64,000 bases of DNA from Doris montereyensis (lineage: Eukaryota > Mollusca > Gastropoda > Nudibranchia > Dorididae): NCBI GenBank assembly GCA_037039925.1, contig JAXRKP010000637.1, positions 52,501-116,500 on the forward strand, in the 5' to 3' direction. The first letter of the stretch is position 1. Every line of letters begins with the position of its first letter. Shown here in pieces: positions 58,806 through 64,000 of the stretch. The translations under genes were made by a program, and so were the position numbers. The notes under the pieces are model-generated. The model saw nothing but the letters and a program-made list of their open reading frames with translations. It was not told the origin of the DNA and searched no databases.

Positions 58806-59954
58806 GCATGTGACCGATCGTCATCAGTCCGTTGTGGTGAATGGTGTCAAATCGTCAAGTCATCCCATGAAACGTGGTGTCCCCAGGGCTCCGTACTTGG
58901 ACCGATCTTTTTCACTATGCACATGTCAATTTGATATAGATTTTCATTTATATGCTGACGACAGCCAGCTTTATAGTTCCACACACTGTTCAAACGATGT
59001 TGATAATACATGATACATGTATCTGTTTTTGAAGATTGCACCCATGCCATCAAAAAATGGATGAACACAAATAGAGTAAAATTACATGAAGACAAAACAG
59101 AAGTTCACTGATGCGGACGTAAAACTCAAACTTCAGCCGTATCATCTGATAACATCTTGATCTGGGATTAGTATTATCAATTTTTCCACCAATGTAAACA
59201 TGCTTGGAGTGTTCTTTGATAATACGTTATTCAGGTCTAAACATGTACATTTATGTCGAAATTAGAAGAGTCAGTAGAATGAGACACTTGATCAACACTG
59301 AAATCGCTTCTTTACTTATGAACGTTTTAATGTCGTCCAACTTAGACTGTTGTCGTTGTACTGTAGGTCTAATTCTCTTTTCTGGTCAATATCATTATCA
59401 GACCCAAAAATTCAACCACTTGCAAACGGCACAAAACAATGCAATGAGATTTATTTTAAAAAAACCCAACATAAACATTCCTCATCGACACAGCTTTAAG
59501 TAAGTAGAATTGGTTTTGCTTCCACTCAGGAAAAGCATTATTTATAATATCTGCCCGATAGTTTTGAAATGTCTCAATGGTCAAGGCCCCAGCTATTTGG
59601 ACAAAAAATCTTCTTAATGTTTATATTCTATCATCACACAGACAGCTAAGAGTTAGATCCACAGAAGATACTTAAACCTTCAAAAAACCTCAAACATCTC
59701 GAAAAATTGGAGGACGATCATTTTTCTTTCCTGCAGTGGCAGTGAAAATTTACTGTCAGTTTCGAGAATTTGGAATAATATATGCAACGTGTTTGGATTT
59801 GACTTAATTTTTTTCTGTTTTTTTGTTAAGTTTTTTGTTTGTGTTCAATTCTTCGTTTGTTTGTTTATTATGCATTTTAGTGGCTTTCTTTAAATAAAAC
59901 AAAACAAACCCAGACCCTCTTCTTTCTGTTTGATTGTCACAAACCACAATAAGC

Positions 59955-60108
59955 ATGTCTTCAGATCATCGTGGGCGGCTGGTGTGAGTCACTGGTGGGT
60001 CCTTCTTCCCTTTTCACTGTTTCACATGTCTTTTATCCTGTTTTACCTCTTAAATCACCCTGAGATCACCGCATATGGTATACAGAGAAATATCAATGAA
60101 GCAACTTC
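59955..60108 (+). mobile_element. SINE-like repeat, family E, copy
   Basis: GTCACTGGTGGGTCCTTCTT, a T/C-rich body and the shared tail AAATCACCCTGAGATCACC, ending AATATCAATGAAGCAAC. Confidence 0.5.
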
Positions 60109-60137
60109 AGTTCATCTCATATCTCAGGGTAGGTGAT

Positions 60138-60159
60138 GGGGGGAGGGGGCGGGCGGGGG
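60138..60159 (+). other. G-quadruplex motif
   Basis: G runs of 6, 5, 3 and 5 separated by single bases (A, C, C). A canonical four-run motif with one-base loops. Confidence 0.8.
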
Positions 60160-60650
60160 CGAGGATGAAGATAAATTAATCCATTGACGTCATCAAATTT
60201 GGTTAAGTGGTTCACTCCTGTTTGAAAGGCTCTTCAGTTATTGAGGGTAACAGCTATCAAAAGGTCAAAGGATAACAGGGAAGACCAGGGCAGTGTCGGT
60301 CGAGGTCAAACAGTTAAAGTTAAAGTAGAGCAGGGCCACGTACATGTATTTGGTTAGGATAGCGTGCACGTTTAGTCGAGACGCACCGTGTTTAGCCTTC
60401 TGATTGATGAGCATATTCTTGAAGGCCCAGCTTTTCCACCAATTAGAATACTAAATTACTAGACCACGAAGCGGCATTACACGGCGGCTGCTGATTGAAC
60501 GCACTCATCCGGACCCCAAGGAAGCTACAATAAATCACCATCACGGAGGACTAAAACCGGCCGTACATTCGTCAGATCAGTCCATGTGTTTGAGATTGAT
60601 CTCACTGAGAGATCGCCATAATAAAAACAAATAAAAAAACCCTCAACAAT

Positions 60651-60704
60651 ACACTACTCAGTTAGATCTTAAGATCCAGACCTTAAGATCAAACTGACTA
60701 GTGT
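60651..60704. repeat. Imperfect 23-bp inverted repeat, 8-base loop
   Basis: ACACTACTCAGTTAGATCTT(AAG) pairs with the complement of the right arm at 21 of 23 positions. Confidence 0.9.
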
Positions 60705-60739
60705 ATGGCCACAGCTTTACTGCTAGTAGTGCTGTTTAA

Positions 60740-61075
60740 TACTTTCCATTTTCCAAATCTTATTCAATGGACTGATGTTTGTAGACCTCCATCCATCCGG
60801 TTGTGGCATATCATGAAAGGACGACGCTTTCTGAATCTCCGCACCAAAGTCCTTACGGTTTGCAACCAACCTTCTATTACTTCTATCCTCCCTTTCTGTC
60901 ATGTTCAACCAGTCTGTTATATCCTGATCCCATCTGCATTTTCGTCTCGCTCTTCCTCTGTTCGTTTCACCATTGAATTGAGCATGTCTCTTTATGTGTC
61001 TAAAACATTGGATTTTCGCTTCTTTATGAAGCCGTTCGGGTTGGGCCTTTATTCTCTAAGGACTATTTCATTCTA
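60740..61075 (-). pseudogene. LINE polyprotein C-terminal end
   Basis: Minus strand: a HIKRHAQF piece, then RGRARRKCRWDQDITDWLNM and an E-rich helix, VANRKDFGAE and PQPDGW. The form H-I-x-R, R-G-R-x-R-x-x-W, I-x-x-W is the usual C-terminus of endonuclease/reverse-transcriptase LINE proteins. Frame is changed upstream of about 60990. Confidence 0.6.
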
Positions 61076-61174
61076 AGAACGCAAATAGCAAATTGTTGGT
61101 GAAACTGTCTAAACGCGTAACTCCACAATAAATTATGGAATAAGCACGTCACACCCCGAGTGATCCCAAGTGCG

Positions 61175-61735
61175 ATTATTAGATCCGGTCAATGTTCGGT
61201 ATCGAGGTTACGCAGTTAGGCGGGAGCGGCACCATTCCAACTTTTAAAGTTATAAATCGTGTTCAAAATGGTGGCTTGGGTGAATGAAAATGCAACACAA
61301 AGACGGGGAAACTATGATATTCTCAATGATTAAACGTCACTTCTGGCAGAAAACTTTCTTAAATGAAAACGATCTTGGGATCATTTAGATAGAACCTTCA
61401 TGCAAACTATGGTTACACTTCGTGGTCTGACAACAGTCTTTACGAACAAAGAACGACCAACTCAGAATTACATAATACAAGCAAGTTACATCCAGGTGAT
61501 ACAAAGTAAGCTTATCAGATAAGGTAAACATTCGACATTGAGGTTAAGCTTCAGGCTAATATTCCAACTTTTTAATATATTTTTATAAAATTATTATGTC
61601 CTTTCCAAAATGGCGGGCTAGCTGAAGGAAAATGATATTCACAAAGACGGGAAAATAATGAAATTGACATTAATTCAACGTCGCTTATGGCAAAAAAATT
61701 TCTCAAACAAAAACGATCCGGGATGATTGAAAGCC
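61175..61735 (+). repeat. Two diverged copies of a dispersed repeat leading into the satellite
   Basis: 61175-61460 and 61505-61735 share in order AAAATGG.GGC..G.TGAA, ACAAAGACGGG, AACGTC.CTT.TGGCA, AAACGATC..GGGAT and GCAAA.TATGGTTA. A third partial copy is at 37815-37925. Confidence 0.7.
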
Positions 61736-64000
61736 TATACGCAAAATATGGTTAGGGCCTACTCTTAGTTCTTACTGGCCTATACACAAAATATAGTTAG
61801 GGCCTACTCTTAGTTCTTACTGGCCTATACGCAAAATATAGTTAGGGCCTACTCTTAGTTCTTACTGGCCTATACGCAAAATATAGTTAGGGCCTACTCT
61901 TAGTTCTTACTGGCCTATACGCAAAATATAGTTAGGGCCTACTCTTAGTTCTTACTGGCCTATACACAAAATATAGTTAGGGCCTACTCTTAGTTCTTAC
62001 TGGCCTATACGCAAAATATAGTTAGGGCCTACTCTTAGTTCTTACTGGCCTATACGCAAAATATAGTTAGGGCCTACTCTTAGTTCTTATTGGCCTATCA
62101 ACAAAATATAGTTAGGGCCTACTCTTAGTTCTTACTGGCCTATACACAAAATATAGTTAGGGCCTACTCTTAGTTCTTACTGGCCTATACACAAAATATA
62201 GTTAGGGCCTACTCTTAGTTCTTATTGGCCTATACACAAAATATAGTTAGGGCCTACTCTTAGTTCTTATTGGCCTATACGCAAAATATAGTTAGGGCCT
62301 ACTCTTAGTTCTTACTGGCCTATACGCAAAATATAGTTAGGGCCTACTCTTAGTTCTTATTGGCCTATCAACAAAATATAGTTAGGGCCTACTCTTAGTT
62401 CTTACTGGCCTATACACAAAATATAGTTAGGGCCTACTCTTAGTTCTTACTGGCCTATCAACAAAATATAGTTAGGGCCTACTCTTAGTTCTTACTGGCC
62501 TATACGCAAAATATAGTTAGGGCCTACTCTTAGTTCTTACTGGCCTATACGCAAAATATAGTTAGGCCTACTCTTAGTTCTTACTGGCCTATACGCAAAA
62601 TATAGTTAGGGCCTACTCTTAGTTCTTACTGGCCTATACGCAAAATATAGTTAGGGCCTACTCTTAGTTCTTACTGGCCTATACGCAAAATATAGTTAGG
62701 GCCTACTCTTAGTTCTTACTGGCCTATACACAAAATATAGTTAGGGCCTACTATTAGTTCTTACTGGCCTATACGCAAAATATAGTTAGGGCCTACTCTT
62801 AGTTCTTACTGGCCTATACACAAAATATAGTTAGGGCCTACTCTTAGTTCTTACTGGCCTATCAACAAAGCTTTTGGTGAACAAAGATCTACCAACTCAT
62901 AATTATATATATATAGGGCCTACTCTTAGTTCTTACTGGCCTATCAACAAAGCTTTTGGTGAACAAAGATCTACCAACTCATAATTATATATATATAGGG
63001 CCTACTCTTAGTTCTTATTGGCCTATACGCAAAATATGGTTAGGGCCTACTCTTAGTTCTTATTGGCCTATACGCAAAATATGGTTATGGCCTACTCTTA
63101 GTTCTTACTGGCCTATACGCAAAATATAGTTAGGGCCTACTCTTAGTTCTTACTGGCCTATACGCAAAATATAGTTAGGGCCTACTCTTAGTTCTTACTG
63201 GCCTATACGCAAAATATAGTTAGGGCCTACTCTTAGTTCTTACTGGCCTATACGCAAAATATAGTTAGGGCCTACTCTTAGTTCTTACTGGCCTATACGC
63301 AAAATATAGTTAGGGCCTACTCTTAGTTCTTACTGGCCTATCAACAAAGCTTTTGGTGAACAAAGATCTACCAACTCATAATTATATATATATATAGGGC
63401 CTACTCTTAGTTCTTACTGGCCTATCAACAAAGCTTTTGGTGAACAAAGATCTACCAACTCATAATTATATATATATAGGGCCTACTCTTAGTTCTTACT
63501 GGCCTATCAACAAAGCTCTTGGTGAACAAAGATCTACCAACTCATAATTATATATATATAGGGCCTACTCTTAGTTCTTACTGGCCTATCAACAAAGCTT
63601 TTGTCGAACAAAGATCTACCAACTCATAATTATATATATAGGGGCCTACTCTTAGTTCTTACTGGCCTATCAACAAAGCTTTTGGTGAACAAAGATCTAC
63701 CAACTCATAATTATATATATATAGGGCCTACTCTTAGTTCTTACTGGCCTATCAACAAAGCTTTTGGTGAACAAAGATCTACCAACTCATAATTATATAT
63801 ATATAGGGCCTACTCTTAGTTCTTACTGGCCTATCAACAAAGCTTTTGGTGAACAAAGATCTACCAACTCATAATTATATATATATAGGGCCTACTCTTA
63901 GTTCTTACTGGCCTATCAACAAAGCTTTTGGTGAACAAAGATCTACCAACTCATAATTATATATATATAGGGCCTACTCTTAGTTCTTACTGGCCTATCA
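61735..64000. repeat. Satellite with 45-bp and 82-bp units, continuing past the window
   Basis: 45-bp units (TATACGCAAAATATAGTTAG plus GGCCTACTCTTAGTTCTTAC) dominate to 62860 and again at 63000-63330. 82-bp units sharing the second half, but with CAACAAAGCTTTTGGTGAAC and AGATCTACCAACTCATAATT inserted, occur at about 62865-63000 and from 63335 to the end. Periods were measured directly (61822 to 61867; 63664 to 63746). Confidence 0.95.

Larger units (their letters stand above)
58195..59780 (+). pseudogene. CR1/L2-like LINE reverse transcriptase, decayed, with a nested SINE
   Basis: Ordered RT motifs are visible through frame changes: [20 protein letters not shown] (58375-58440), FKSYYV, then after the SINE SVVVNGVKSSSHPMKRGVP, the catalytic YADDSQLYSS near 58950, NMLGVFF (59200), SSNLDCCRC, HLQTAQNNAMRFILKKP (59415-59470), and a C-terminal ISRIWNN-like end near 59770. 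The YADD box and these flanking motifs fit CR1/L2/Jockey-type elements. Confidence 0.85.

Noticed and set aside
60705..61076. 123-codon plus-strand ORF
   Set aside because: It is the antisense of a LINE C-terminus that reads convincingly on the minus strand.
61735..64000. Telomeric repeat because of TTAGGG in each unit
   Set aside because: TTAGGG occurs once per 45-bp unit, inside TTAGGGCC, not in tandem.

Overview
The window is animal nuclear DNA: AT-rich, intron-bearing and dominated by repeats, with only two recognisable conserved protein-coding genes. Intron structure, tRNA-derived SINEs, non-LTR retrotransposons, PIF/Harbinger, hAT-like and piggyBac-like elements and long minisatellites all fit a metazoan. 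The density of TCTAGATC-type words and the repeat style suggest a lophotrochozoan, most likely a gastropod mollusc; this is an inference from style, not a proof. No bacterial-type operon, CRISPR array or phage is present.

Layout. 1-1331: a broken coding stretch (+) with several frame changes, the 3' end of a gene or pseudogene entering from the left. 1.6-6.2 kb: microsatellites, a Tc1-like transposase relic and a SINE. 6.19-9.9 kb: two adjacent minisatellites (21-bp and 54-bp units). 10-20 kb: mostly unassigned AT-rich DNA with tRNA-derived SINEs and two pogo-like elements. 21.0-31.7 kb: seven coding exons of TRABD (TraB-domain protein) on the minus strand, with introns full of SINEs, an hAT-like MITE, minisatellites and LINE tails. 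31.8-35.0 kb: the intergenic interval between two divergent genes. 35.0-47.1 kb: NAA10 (catalytic subunit of the NatA N-terminal acetyltransferase) on the plus strand in seven exons; its introns hold a BED-finger-like ORF, an antisense LINE endonuclease with tandem 5' monomers, SINEs and piggyBac-like MITEs. 51.8-56.6 kb: a 40-bp minisatellite, then two inverted PIF/Harbinger copies, the second of which runs into a 1.75-kb array of 14-bp units apparently born from its own terminal inverted repeat, then a 41-bp array. 58.2-61.1 kb: decayed LINEs, one carrying a nested SINE. 61.7 kb to the end: a two-unit (45/82 bp) satellite that leaves the window.

The two genes are not in a common pathway; they share only a head-to-head arrangement. 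NAA10 is intact from start to stop across all exon joins. TRABD lacks its C-terminal exon(s) within what could be recognised, and one of its exons carries two small deletions in simple-sequence tracts. Together with similar frame slips at 1-1331, this raises the question of residual assembly errors versus true decay.

The most interesting observation is the apparent birth of a large minisatellite from a PIF/Harbinger terminal inverted repeat (52.2-56.1 kb). It also creates three overlapping open frames of more than 700 codons encoding the same 14-residue repeat. These are almost certainly not a gene, but they are a good example of repeat-generated spurious ORFs.
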